From assembly GCA_905221605.1 (NCBI GenBank), contig CAJNDS010002266.1:466773-530772 (forward strand): a stretch of 64,000 bases of DNA, in the 5' to 3' direction. The stretch's first letter is position 1; every line of letters starts with the position of its first letter. This document shows, piece after piece, positions 11,705 through 21,973 of this stretch. Under the pieces are notes generated by a model. That model was not told the origin of the DNA. It made no database searches and worked only from the letters and a program-made list of their open reading frames with translations. The stretch is from Symbiodinium natans. Taxonomy: Eukaryota > Sar > Dinophyceae > Suessiales > Symbiodiniaceae. The position numbers were made by a program, and so were the translations under genes.

Positions 11705-11860
11705 TCCTCCTCGGGCTTCAAGAGCTTCAAGGGCTTCAAGGGCTTTAAGGGCTTCAAGGGCTTTAAGGGCTTTAAGGGCTTTCAGGGCTTTCAGGGCTTT
11801 CAGGGCTTTAAGGGCTTTCAGGGCTTTTAGGGCTTTTAGGGCTTTAAGAGGAGAGCCCGA
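11705..11860 (+). repeat. 9-bp GGGCTTTAA / GGGCTTTCA tandem repeat
   Basis: About sixteen units of AGGGCTT[TC][AC]-type. It resembles a telomere-like unit that gained CT and then expanded in place. Confidence 0.85.
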
Positions 11861-12236
11861 AGGGTTCCTGGGCTTATCTTAAGGGGCTTCAAGGGGTTGA
11901 GGGGCCTTTGAGGGGTTTGAGGATTTGAAGGGGGCTTAGGGGGGGGGGCTTAGGGGGCTTTGGCAGTGGGAGGCCAAGAGGGTTTCTAGAAATTGGATCC
12001 TGGAGGGTGCAAGTTAAAACTTCTAAGCCCTAGGCCCTGAGCCCTGAGCCCTAAGCCCTAAGCCCTGAGCCCTAAACCCTAAGCCCTAAACCTCCTGAAA
12101 CCCCTGAAGCCCCTGAACCCCCTTAAGCCCTAGACCCTTAACCACAGGATTCGGGGGATGCAAGATCAGTGTGTGGAGGCGTCCACCTTTCCTTGCTGCG
12201 GGCCCTAAATTTATGCTCGAGGTGTTGGCATGCAGG

Positions 12237-12310
12237 GGGTTTAGGGTTTAGGCTTAGGGTTTAGGGTTTAGGGTTTAGGGCTTAGGGTTTAGGGTTTCGG
12301 GTTTCGGGTT
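12237..12310 (+). repeat. Telomere-like (TTTAGGG)n array
   Basis: About ten units, ending in TTTCGGG variants. Confidence 0.88.
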
Positions 12311-12947
12311 TACTTGAACACCTCCAATCCGAAAAAAAACCTCCGAAATTCCAACACCTAGAGAAAACATTCTATGCTGCGGGTTCACATTGGACTTTAA
12401 CAAACAAAAACACAACACAATCTCTAGGAAACAACAAGCACCACACCCTACTTTCGCTCCCCCCCTCAAAAAAAAACAACGGCCTCTGGGTTGGCGAAAA
12501 AGTTATCCCAAAGGACTTTCTCGGCCTGAGCGAGAAGGCACAATTCTTGTGGGGGTTGGGGTTTAGGGTGTTAGGGCTTAGGGTGCTGGATACACCTGGC
12601 TGGGCTAAACCCTTGTTTGCGCAAAGCAAGGATGCAAAACGCCGAAGGCCAACAAATCCCACACCCCGAGCAATAAACCCGATCCGGGGATCTATGTACC
12701 TACAAATTTCGGTATTTAGGGGGTCACAACCCGCCATTTTCTAGGGTTTGGGAGTCTACTATTTCGGCATTGAGAAGCGGTGATGTCCTGCCATGTGCTA
12801 GGGTTTGGGAGTCTCAGGCAAGCCCTAAAATCCAACCTGCCCCGGTTGCCCGGTGGCGGTGCCTGGTCGAGGGCCCAAGCCTGGCAAGACTGGTTCGGGG
12901 CCTGGGGGTCATAGGTCATAGGTGCTACAGGGGTTTGAGGGTGTGGA

Positions 12948-13016
12948 GGGTTTAGGGTTTAGGGTTTAGGGTTTAGGGTTTAGGGTTTAGGGTTTATTAG
13001 GGTTTAGGGTTTCGGG
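12948..13016 (+). repeat. Telomere-like (TTTAGGG)n array
   Basis: About nine units with one TTTATTAGGG interruption. Confidence 0.9.
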
Positions 13017-13136
13017 TGTAGGCTGCGCCTTCCAGCTCTTACCGTAATCCCAAGCCCCAAAAGCCCCAAAACCTTAGGCCCCAGCCTAGAACCGTAAGTC
13101 CAAAAGAAACTTGTACAAGCTCCTTACCATACCCCC

Positions 13137-13480
13137 AAGCCCTAAGCCCTAAGCCCTAAGCCCTAAACCCTAAACCCTAAACCCTAAACCCCAAGCCCTG
13201 AACCCTAAACCCCCCAAACTCTATAAACCCCTGTAAAGCCTCAACCCGAAAACCCTAACCTTATAAACCCGAAACCCTACACCCCAAACCCTAAACCCGA
13301 AAACCCCAAAACCTTCATATCCCTAGACCCGGAACCCTAAACCAACCCTAAACCCCAACCCTAAACCCTAAACCCTAAACCCTAAACCCTAAACCCTAAA
13401 CCCTAAACCCTAAACCCTAAACCCTAAACCCTAAACCCTAAACCCTAAACCCTAAACCCTAAACCCTAAACCTTAAACGT
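13137..13480 (-). repeat. Long CCCTAAA tract, perfect at its right end
   Basis: Degenerate units to about 13,340, then about 19 perfect CCCTAAA units (13,345-13,476). The gradient suggests that older repeats sit on the left and newer ones on the right. Confidence 0.92.
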
Positions 13481-13596
13481 AAACCCGGCAACCCATTCCA
13501 CTCCTCCACTTCGGGCAGCACCACGTCGGGCGGAGACCCGGGCGCTGGCGCAAGTGCCACGGCCCTCAGCAAGCCAAAACGCCGGATCGAAGTACC

Positions 13597-13690
13597 ATAA
13601 ACCCTAAACCCTAAACCCTAAACCCTAAACCCTAAACCCTAAACTCTAACCCCCAAACCCTAAACCCTAAACCCTAGACCCTTGAGGCTC
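13597..13690 (-). repeat. Telomere-like (CCCTAAA)n array
   Basis: Six perfect units followed by degenerate ones. Confidence 0.85.
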
Positions 13691-14351
13691 TAGGGGGACT
13701 TCGGGTTTAGGCCGTTTGGCTTGAGGTTTGAGGGTTTTAGGGCTTAAGGTTTACGCAGCAGCTGCCAGAAAGTTTTGGCAAGAGATGCTCAACAAAACTG
13801 CAGATAATAAGTGCCAAACGTGCGAAGCCTCAACACCTAAATAAGTAACCCGTAAACCGCTGGAAGCTGACAGATTTCAATGCAACAGTGGCTCCCCCCC
13901 TGCGTCGCAACATGGATTTAGGGAAGCGCGCATCATCGACAAGTTAGGGAATCCAAGCCAGGGAATTCGCAGGGTTTCGTGCTCTCCTCACATGAGGAGT
14001 TTCCTTTTGAATTGGCGTGATGCAGACTTCGGCGCTGCAAAAATAAACTGCAGCTGAGGCGATCTGGCAAAGAGCACCGTCTGTTACACACAATTCAACT
14101 TTGTGGATGTACGTAGGTGCTCGTGCTGTTGCTTGCTTCTCTTTTCCCACCGGGGTGCGTGATAGTTGGAGCCTACAGGTTTTGGAGTTCATGTGGAATT
14201 TGGGGTTTAGGCCAGAGCTTGGGGAATTACTTAAGGGTAGCCTAAACCCTACAAACCCTGAAATTCTTGCAAGCTTCTGGTTCGGCTCGTCGTCCACCAC
14301 TTCGATGGGCAAGTCTGGGGGCACCTGCAAGTGCGACGCATCGCGTACGTT

Positions 14352-14441
14352 CAGGGTTTAGGGTTTAGGGTTTAGGGTTTAGGGTTTAGGGTTTAGGGTT
14401 TAGGGTTTCAGGGTTCAGGGTTTAGGGTTTAGGGTTTGGGG
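14352..14441 (+). repeat. Telomere-like (TTTAGGG)n array
   Basis: About twelve units, with TTCAGGG variants near the end. Confidence 0.92.
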
Positions 14442-14889
14442 GGCTTGGGGCTTTAAGGGGTTATGCGTCGAGGGGGGGTGGTCGGATGCCCCAAGCCCCC
14501 ACTGTACAGGAAAATAAGAACGTCTGCGCAAGACCAAGCGCACAGCGTGCACTCCTATGTCTGAGGGGGATTGGGGGTTTTGGGTTGTCTTTTGGTAGGC
14601 CCCTAACCATAGCTTTAATAAGGGCTCCCTTTTTTGGGGTTGGTTACTTTACAAGGAACTTTGAACCAACAAAAAAGGGGAGAAGGGTACCGCTTCCCTA
14701 CCAAGGTCTTGTGGTAGCGGCATCGCTTCACGGACAGGGCCTCCACTGGTGTCGGCGGCGCGAAGATGCTTCCGGCCTGTCCAGAAGGTGGCGCAGAGAA
14801 GGAAAGCGGAAGTTTGCAGGCTAAAATTTAGCAATTCTTGACCTGCGAACGAAACTGGCTTGAGGGGTCTGCTCTGCGAATATACAGGG

Positions 14890-15390
14890 GACCGCCGCCC
14901 TGAAAAGCCTGCTGGCCCACTATTCTTTGGTGGAATCGCCGGCCAGAGGCCTGCTGCACTGTATGCGGCTACTTTTCGACACAATCGCCGAGAGCTTGCT
15001 GGCCGCTAGATAGCCACTGTTTTGCGGTGCAATCGCCGGCCTGAGAGGCCTGCTGCACGCTAATTATCAATGGCGGCAAATGTTTCTGGTGCTATCGCAG
15101 GCCTGCTGGCCGCTGTCTTGCGGTGCAATCGCCGACCTGAGAATCCTGCTGGCTGCTAATCGCTGGCCTGAGAGGCCTGCTGCTATCTGGCCACTGTGTT
15201 GTGGTGCAATTGCTGGCCTGAGATTTCAAGATTTCAGATGCCTTCTGGCCGCTGTATGGCGGGGCAGCTACACGGCGGTTGCTTTTCAGAACAATCTCCG
15301 GCCTAAGAGACCTGCTGGCCGTTATACGGTCATTTTTCGGTGCAATCGGCGGCCTGATTGGCCTACTGGCCGTCATGTCCTCCTATCTCG
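14890..15390. repeat. Degenerate ~60-80-bp tandem repeat (GGCCTGAGAGGCC units)
   Basis: Seven or eight diverged units share the order GCTGGCCGCTAT..., then GCGGTGCAATCGCC, then GGCCTGAGAGGCCTGCTG. The GGCCTGAGAGGCC core is itself nearly palindromic. Frames across it on both strands translate to repeats without domain character, so I treat it as a decayed satellite and not a gene. Confidence 0.7.
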
Positions 15391-17335
15391 CTGAGTGGTA
15401 GTAGAGAGCGCAGCTGCGTCCGTTGTGTCGGGTGATTCTCGCTGTGGGCATGGTTGTCCTTACAACCTAACAACCCCAATGAGGGTGGAGAAAAAGAAGG
15501 TGCACATATATAGGAAAACTCATATCAATAACTAACTCCATACATACGACTCATCCCCTTGCCTGTGCTGCCGATGGCGTCTGCGTGAAAGGCGACGGCG
15601 CCTGATTGTAGGGAAAGCTTATGCTTCGCTTGGGTTTTTGGGGTGTGTGCGTGTGTGAGGGAGGGTCTACCGTTGAGGGTTGCATGAGAATACCCTTAAA
15701 AAGCCCCTGCCTAACCCGTCTAGGAAGTGCTGGTCCTCCTTGCTTAAAAACACTTTTCGAGATACACATAAAAAACAAGCTAGTCATGCAAAGAAACAAG
15801 CATCCATGCACCATCATCACGAGCGGGATTGTTATAGAAAAGAACTGATCAGGACAATCATTCAAGTGGCTTCTGGATGCAAACGTTGCATAGTGGGTTT
15901 AGGGTTTAGGGTTTGGGGGCAGCTCCTGTAGCAAGCCCCCACCTCTGAACCCTGTACACCTCGAAGAACAGCAAAGCCGCCTGGAAGGGAGACGTTGCGG
16001 TTGTGGCTGCAACGGGGGTCTCCGGTGGCTTGAACGCCTCTCTGAGCAAGGGCTTTCGGACCCTCGGAGGGCTGGTGTCTAGGGTGTAGAGCGGGGGTGT
16101 CCCCTAAACCCTATACACCCTAAAGCTTAAACCCTAAACCCTATACACCCTAAACCCTAAACCCTTTACACCCCAAAGCCTAAACCCCGAACCCTAAACC
16201 CCGAACCCGAAACCCTCGTTCATGCGCTCGGGGCTGACATGTGGGCTGTAAAGCTACGGCAGTTCCGGGGCTTCACGGAGTGAGATCTTGAGCTTCAGTG
16301 GGTTCGTGGGCTGCTTGGAGTTCGACTGAAGGCAGTCTTCAGGCTTTCAGCACCCGAATGTCAATCAGGTGATGGAGGTTTTTGGGCCCTTCAGGGGGGT
16401 ACTGCACCCTAAACCCTAAACACTAAACCCGAAACCCGAAACCCTAAAACCTAACCCTAAACTCTAAACCCGAGCAGCTAGAGCCTTCCAAGGCGCGGCA
16501 GGCCCGTAGTGTAACAGAAAATGAGCAAAACGTGGCCTGGCTACCCAGTGGCGGACTCGGCCCTTTGGGCGTCATCTCCTCACAAGCTGGAGAAGGGGAC
16601 GAAGGGGTTTAGGGTTTAGGGTTTAGGGTCTAGGGTTCCCCCCTAAAATCTGACAGAACAGACCACTACAGTCACGAGACTTCATAGCCAGGATCGGTCG
16701 TTCAGGCTTTTGAAGTCCTCAACGCCTCTAGCCTGAGAAGTCCTCAACGCCTCTAGCCTTAGAGGTTTAGGTGGGTTCCTTTTGGGCTCATTGGCTCGGT
16801 GATTCTTTATGTTGGCTGAAGGGATCAGCATGCGTACACAAAAAATGTGGCCTCACGAGGCCTGCCTAGGCAAGACACCAGGTCTACCAGATCTAGGCAC
16901 AAGGCTTTAGGGACCACCAACAGGCCCTAAATCATGGATTTTGGAACCCAGAAACAAACACCCCAAACATAAGCCCCTTCGGAACTTCACAACAACTCAG
17001 TAACTCTCCTCTGGAATTTCAATGACGGTGCCCTCTTCGAAGAGAGACTTCTTCCTTGGTGCTGTTGGCTGCTGGTGGTTGAACCCCAAAACGGCGGGCC
17101 GGAGGAGAGGGGGGGGGGGGGGGGTGAGTCTACTGGGCATCAAAATCAAACATCCTGGACGCTACTGGTGCCTGCCTGTTGCAGTTGGTTTACATGCTTG
17201 AACATGAGTCGGGTGGACGCAGCAAATTAAAGATGAGAGAGTCCAAAATTCTGGGCTTGACATCGTGGGTTGCCACTCGGGTCTTCCTGTCCAGGATTGA
17301 AAGTTAAGGATTCTGAGGTTTCGGGAGGAAGGCGC

Positions 17336-17494
17336 CCTAAACCCTAAACCCTAAACCCTAAACCCTAAACCCTAAACCCTAAACCCTAAACCCTAAACCC
17401 TAAACCCTAAACCCTAAACCCTAAACCCTAAACCCTAAACCCTAAACCCTAAACCCTAACCCTAAACCCTAAACCCTAAACCCAAACCCTAAAC
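17336..17494 (-). repeat. Telomere-like (CCCTAAA)n array
   Basis: About twenty-two units, nearly perfect. Confidence 0.95.
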
Positions 17495-17654
17495 CTTCAC
17501 ACAAACCGAACAACCGCATCCCCAAGATTGGACAGTGCTATCGGTGAAGGCTGGGCGCGTCAGGCGTGTGTCGACCGAAAGCTCCTTCGGATCCTGTGCC
17601 AGGGCCTACAGCCCTAAACACTTCAACCCCAGACCCTAAGCTCTAAATCCTAAA

Positions 17655-17740
17655 CAACCCTAAACCCTAAACCCTAAACCCTAAACCCTAAACCCTAAAC
17701 CCTATAGACCCTAAACCCTAAACCCTAAACCCTAAACCCT
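17655..17740 (-). repeat. Telomere-like (CCCTAAA)n array
   Basis: About twelve units with one CCCTATAGA variant. Confidence 0.9.
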
Positions 17741-17844
17741 GGCATGGAAAACTTAAGCCCTACGAGCCCTTGTGATCTCCGACTCTGGTGTGGCGGGTTC
17801 AGGCTTCGACTTGGGAGACCGCACTCAGGTCTGGGTTAGATTTC

Positions 17845-17884
17845 AGGTTTAGGGTTTAGGGTTTAGGGTTTAGGGTTTAGGGTT
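17845..17884 (+). repeat. Telomere-like (TTTAGGG)n array
   Basis: Five to six perfect units facing away from the array at 17,655-17,740. Confidence 0.88.
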
Positions 17885-18340
17885 TCGAGGTGTTGGGCAG
17901 TCGCAGCTCTGTCTGCGGGATGGCTTGCTTGGCTTCTTTGAGGCTCTGTAGTAGCTTCTGATGTTTCACGCGGTGTCTACAGGATGTTGACGGGACAGTC
18001 AACATGTTCACGCAGTCAACCATGGGAACCGAAGAAGCAACAGACGACACAAATTTCACTCTGAAACACATCCCAACTAGTCATATCCTTCTCCCTACAC
18101 CCAGAAGCCTTGTTTGAAGCACTAGTCCCCTCTGCAGCACACTCATGTCAACTGTCCAAATCCACTTACGCCCCACTAAACTGGATACTGCGGCTTTATC
18201 TGATGTTTTTTTGTTGGGGGGGGGGTCTGTAGAATCATTCTACATTCCACAAACTATAAACATGTTAAACATTTTGAACATTTAATTAACATGATAAAGA
18301 TTATAAGCATGACAAAGCTCTGCAACATTGAGGGTTTGTG

Positions 18341-18441
18341 AAGAAAGGGGACCCCTGAAATAGACCCCCAAATAGTAGGATTCCCACCAACAAAAGGGAC
18401 CCCCCCCCCCCAATAAATAGGGTACCACAAATTTCGGAAAA
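18341..18441 (+). repeat. Dispersed ~100-bp repeat, MITE-like (copy 2)
   Basis: Block order is AAAGGGGACCCC, then AAATAGTAGGATTCCC, then AAAGGGACCCC, then GGTACC, then AATTTCGGAAA. The central AATAGTAGGAT box is shared with the copies at 6,747, 21,874 and 31,381. Confidence 0.6.
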
Positions 18442-18873
18442 TTTCATGTATGAACAGCTCCCTGCCTCACCCTTCACCAAGATCACATCCGGGGTGGAAG
18501 CCTCGGGCGGGACCTTCTTGGCAAACGACTTGTAGATGGTTGAAGTCGTGTTTGGGGGTACTTGATGCGGGGTTTTGGGACATTTTTCGGGGGTTTTGAG
18601 TTGTTTTAGGGATATTTTTAGGTGGGGGTTAGGGTGACTTTTTGGAGGTATGGGGTGGTTTGGGGGGTGTTGGGGGCGAGGGGGGTGGAGTGGCTGTTGG
18701 GCTTTTTCAGGGTCAGCGCGTGAGACGTGTGCCCATAAGTGCCCATGCTCAGTGCTGCGTGAGAGCCCCGAAGACGCTACTTCAATGCTCCAGAATTCAG
18801 ATGCATCCCTAAATCCTAAACCCTAAACCCCTAAACACTCGACCGAACCTCCGAGCTGCGTTGTTTTTTCTTG

Positions 18874-18942
18874 GTAGGGAATGAGGGAATTAGGGCCCCA
18901 TGTATACCCTCAAGGGATTCTATAGGGTACCTCATTCCCTAC
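18874..18942. repeat. Small fold-back with 13-14-bp inverted ends
   Basis: GTAGGGAATGAGGG at the left is matched by CCTCATTCCCTAC at the right, about 69 bp in all. The interior contains a GGGCCCC / GGGTACC block like those of the dispersed repeat family. Confidence 0.55.
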
Positions 18943-19168
18943 TCTAAGAACCAGCCAGAATGACGGTTCATGTGACATGTATGACCCCTTGCTACTGATG
19001 TGAGGGGTGAAAGCAGGGCTCAGGGCCCAGCAAAGGATCTCGCTAGACTTTGGCTGCTGTGCCTTGCAGCTCCACCGAAACTTTGCCCACCGTACACGCC
19101 AAACCCGAGGCCCAGAGCTCCTTTGAACCGAAGCCTCTAGGCCTACTAAGATCCAAAGCCCTCGCACC

Positions 19169-19229
19169 CCTAAACCCTAAACCCTAAACCCTAAACCCTA
19201 AACCCTAAACCCTAAACCCTAAACCCTAC
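19169..19229 (-). repeat. Telomere-like (CCCTAAA)n array
   Basis: About eight perfect units. Confidence 0.9.
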
Positions 19230-20206
19230 ATAAACCCCTAGGCCCAAAGCCCTGAATCATCGGGCCCTTGCAGAGTCTGGGATGGTGATTGGCGACGGCA
19301 ACGACTCCGGAGCCTGGGCCACTGGCTGGTTTAGGGTCTAGGGTTTAGGGTTTTTGGGTTAGGGTTTTTTAGAGCTTTAGGGCTTAACTTTAGGGCTTTA
19401 GGGCTTTAGGGCTTTAGGGTTTAGGGTTTAGGGTTTTCGGCTCGTTTTGTTTTGGCTTGGCTTGGCTCAAAAACCAACGGTTCGCGTGAGCAACCCTGAA
19501 TCTCACAAACCTTACAGAAACCTAAACTGTCCCCTCAATATCCTGCAGCGATGATGCCTTAGATATTTCGCCTGCCTGGTTCGGGAGGTCCGGGCCGATA
19601 GAACTGTCACGCGCCTCTTTTTTTCGTGCCAGGATCAGACGCAAGACCCTCCTAGGAATTCAGGCGGGTTTTTCTGAGCAATGTTCCTTGTCCCGGCGTG
19701 GCCAGCTACCAAGCATTATACCCCCAAGCATAGACCCTGAGTAGAAGGACGCAGAATGTACCAAAAGAAGGATCTGGATGCCGAACGTTCTAGGATTTTC
19801 GCAACAGCACACGCCACACAAGGGTGGAGCACTGCCCATGTCGAGCGCCAATCTCTCTCTTCAAGAGGGCTGTCGAAGTCTAAGAAGGGTCCGGTCAGAC
19901 ATGCAGCATGGGGAGTTTAGGGGTTCGGGGTGTAGAGTTAGCTTCCTCAGTACCCAGCCGAGTATAGCATCGTAAGTAGTAGAAGAGCCCTCGTTGCACA
20001 ATACTCCTGTAAATCAGCGTCTGCTGGTTGTCAGCGGTAAGAACAAGCACTGCATACAAAAAGGTATCAGGTAGAGCGCGCACCAACTGTATCTTGGTGC
20101 ACCATGCATCACGTACAGCCACGGAAGGTCGAGTAAGCACAGATCAATGCCCAGTCCCTTTACAGTCTATCCGTGCTGGCCTCATGCAGTGACTCAGGAA
20201 AGCTGT

Positions 20207-21771
20207 TCAGGCAAACTCGACAAGCCGCAAACAGCGGCCATCGCGAAACTCTACATCTTGAAAGGATTTTCCTGGGCTCACGGCAAAGCGGAAAGCCCGC
20301 CCCTTCCAGTCAGGCTGGTTTGCTGACATCGCGATCTTTCTTCCAGAACTAAGCTCCAGAACCAAGGTATGGCAAAGGTAGCCGCTGGTGCAGTGGTGAC
20401 CAGAGATGGCCACGACTTCTTCGTCGTGCAAGAGGCTTGTGTTGAGGCTTCCCATCCGAGCAGCTTCGTTTTCTGCTGTCAGGGGCAGTCTGCTTTGCGA
20501 GTTGCTGAGGATCGTGCCACGGCGCTGCCCATCCCCAAATTCAAAGACGAGTCCATGTATAGCCCACCCCCAACCAGCACGGACATTGACCAGCCTCTTT
20601 GCAGGATCACGGTCATCCGTTGCAGCATCATGGTCATCCGACTGTTCAGGCTGTTCAGGATCACGGCCACCCAACACAGCCAGCAGCTTGTCTCTAGAGC
20701 CCGCGGCCAGGAGCTCGCGGTGCGTGGCATCCCACACGGCTTTGGCAGAGGATGCCACGCTGATCACGACCGACGGCAGCATGAAGGGGTTGTCCTTCAC
20801 ATAGATGAGGAACAGAGAGTCTGCTGGCTTGGGGCACGTCTTCGCCGAAAGTACGGGCAAAGTTCACCCCCTCCCAGGTCCTCTTCTGCTCTTCAGGGAG
20901 AGTGATGCAACTGGCCAGAGCATCCAGGTGAAGTAGCTTCATAAGGCATGCATGGCTGTCGTCCCTGTAGGCAAGTAAGGACAACACCGATGATATAGCA
21001 CGTCAACATCGAGATCGTCAGGTTATGTGCTAGTTCTGAGTCGCAGGCTGCAACAATGGTGATGGCCGTCGCATCCGTGTAGCCGTCGACAAAGCCCAGT
21101 ATTGAGGGAAGAAACTTCAAAAAGAAGGTCACCCAGTCGAGTTCGCCCGTGATCGAGGAGTCCAGGGCATAGATGCCTAGCTCCAGGATCTTCACGGATA
21201 CTGTCACCAGCAGGAATGGCATGTGGTCCTCCCAGAAAAACCCATTTTCGCAAGAGGCTGTTCGGCGTTTCCACAGGGGTACCCCAACCGACGTTGCAAT
21301 GTAGATGACAAACATCATCACCAAGGTGCGCGAGCGCCACAGATGCCACGGCCCCACCTGAGCCGCCAGCGCCTTCTCCGCCGGCACCTCAGGCGGTTTC
21401 TCCTCTGGGGGTGCGCTGGCTCCTACAGCTCCTGGCAGCTCGGGGGTCTTTGTCACAGCAGACACTGTGTCTGCCCCGATTTCCGGCACAGAATCTGATG
21501 TCATAGCTTCATAGGGACCACCTGGCTCTCCGAGGCACAAGGAGCGCTGGAAGCCGTCCGCGCGGCTGTAGCTAAAAGGGCCGATGGAGATCACACCTGT
21601 TTTCTTGTAGTGAACCGCTGCAATGGCGAGGAGAACTAGAAGCAGTCCAGCCACGATGAATGGGATGCTGAACCTCCATGTCCTGCTCAGCAACTCCTGC
21701 TTGCTGAGGGCAGAAGTGTTCTGGGCAACGGCGTGCCCTAGTAGAAGCAATGCCCAAGAGAACCGCGACAT
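20207..21771 (-). CDS. Multi-pass membrane protein with a C-terminal soluble domain, frame-shifted
   Basis: The N-terminal part (21,771-20,975) begins with a signal peptide (residues 1-17, ending AVAQ). It has a hydrophobic helix at about residues 34-56, then a Pro/Glu-rich linker, then four or five more hydrophobic segments up to CYIIGVV. The frame then has to shift near 20,980 (SLLAYRDD...EEQKRTWEGVNFARTFGEDVP) and again near 20,835 to enter the last part (…DSLFLIYVKDNPF to the stop at 20,207). The last part holds a WGWAIHGLVFEFGDG...HDEEVVAISG...LELSSGRKIAMS pattern that recalls jacalin-like beta domains. Function is unknown. It is probably a surface protein. The two shifts could be sequencing indels, tiny introns or real decay; composition and length argue for a real gene or recent pseudogene. 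Confidence 0.6.
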
Positions 21772-21873
21772 GGCTTCTGGCTTTTGGCTTCCGTGTCCAC
21801 GTCTGCTGCTTGAGGCAAGTGGGCTACCAGGCTAAGAGGTACGTTAGAGTGTTCAGGGTTTACTTGGGGGGTT

Positions 21874-21973
21874 GACGAAAAGAAGGGGCCCCAAACATAA
21901 ACCCCAAGTAGTCGGATTCCCTTGTAAGAAGGACCCCAATAAGGTTGATTCCCCCGAATTTCGGAGACCCCCC
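21874..21973 (+). repeat. Dispersed ~100-bp repeat, MITE-like (copy 3)
   Basis: Starts at GACGAAAAGAAGGGGCCCC, has GTAGTCGGATTCCC in the middle, and ends CCCCCGAATTTCGGAGACCCC. It lies 100 bp upstream of the membrane-protein start. Confidence 0.6.

Larger units (their letters stand above)
10065..14820. other. Mosaic of telomere-like arrays, SSRs and unique segments
   Basis: Contains an imperfect CTC/CTT/GTC triplet tract (about 10,718-10,795), several arrays listed separately and unique segments of 150-600 bp. Frames such as 13,944-14,330 (minus) carry no recognised domain, and I do not call genes here. Confidence 0.6.
15400..20200. other. Mosaic of telomere-like arrays and unique segments
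   Basis: Unique stretches reach 700-1,000 bp (15,400-16,080; 16,640-17,330; 18,040-18,780; 19,440-20,200). No frame in them shows a recognisable family. Repeats of interest are listed separately. Confidence 0.6.

Noticed and set aside
15551-15931. Overlapping frames around a histidine/lysine-rich segment
   Set aside because: No family signature, opposite strands equally open, and the right end runs into a TTTAGGG tract.
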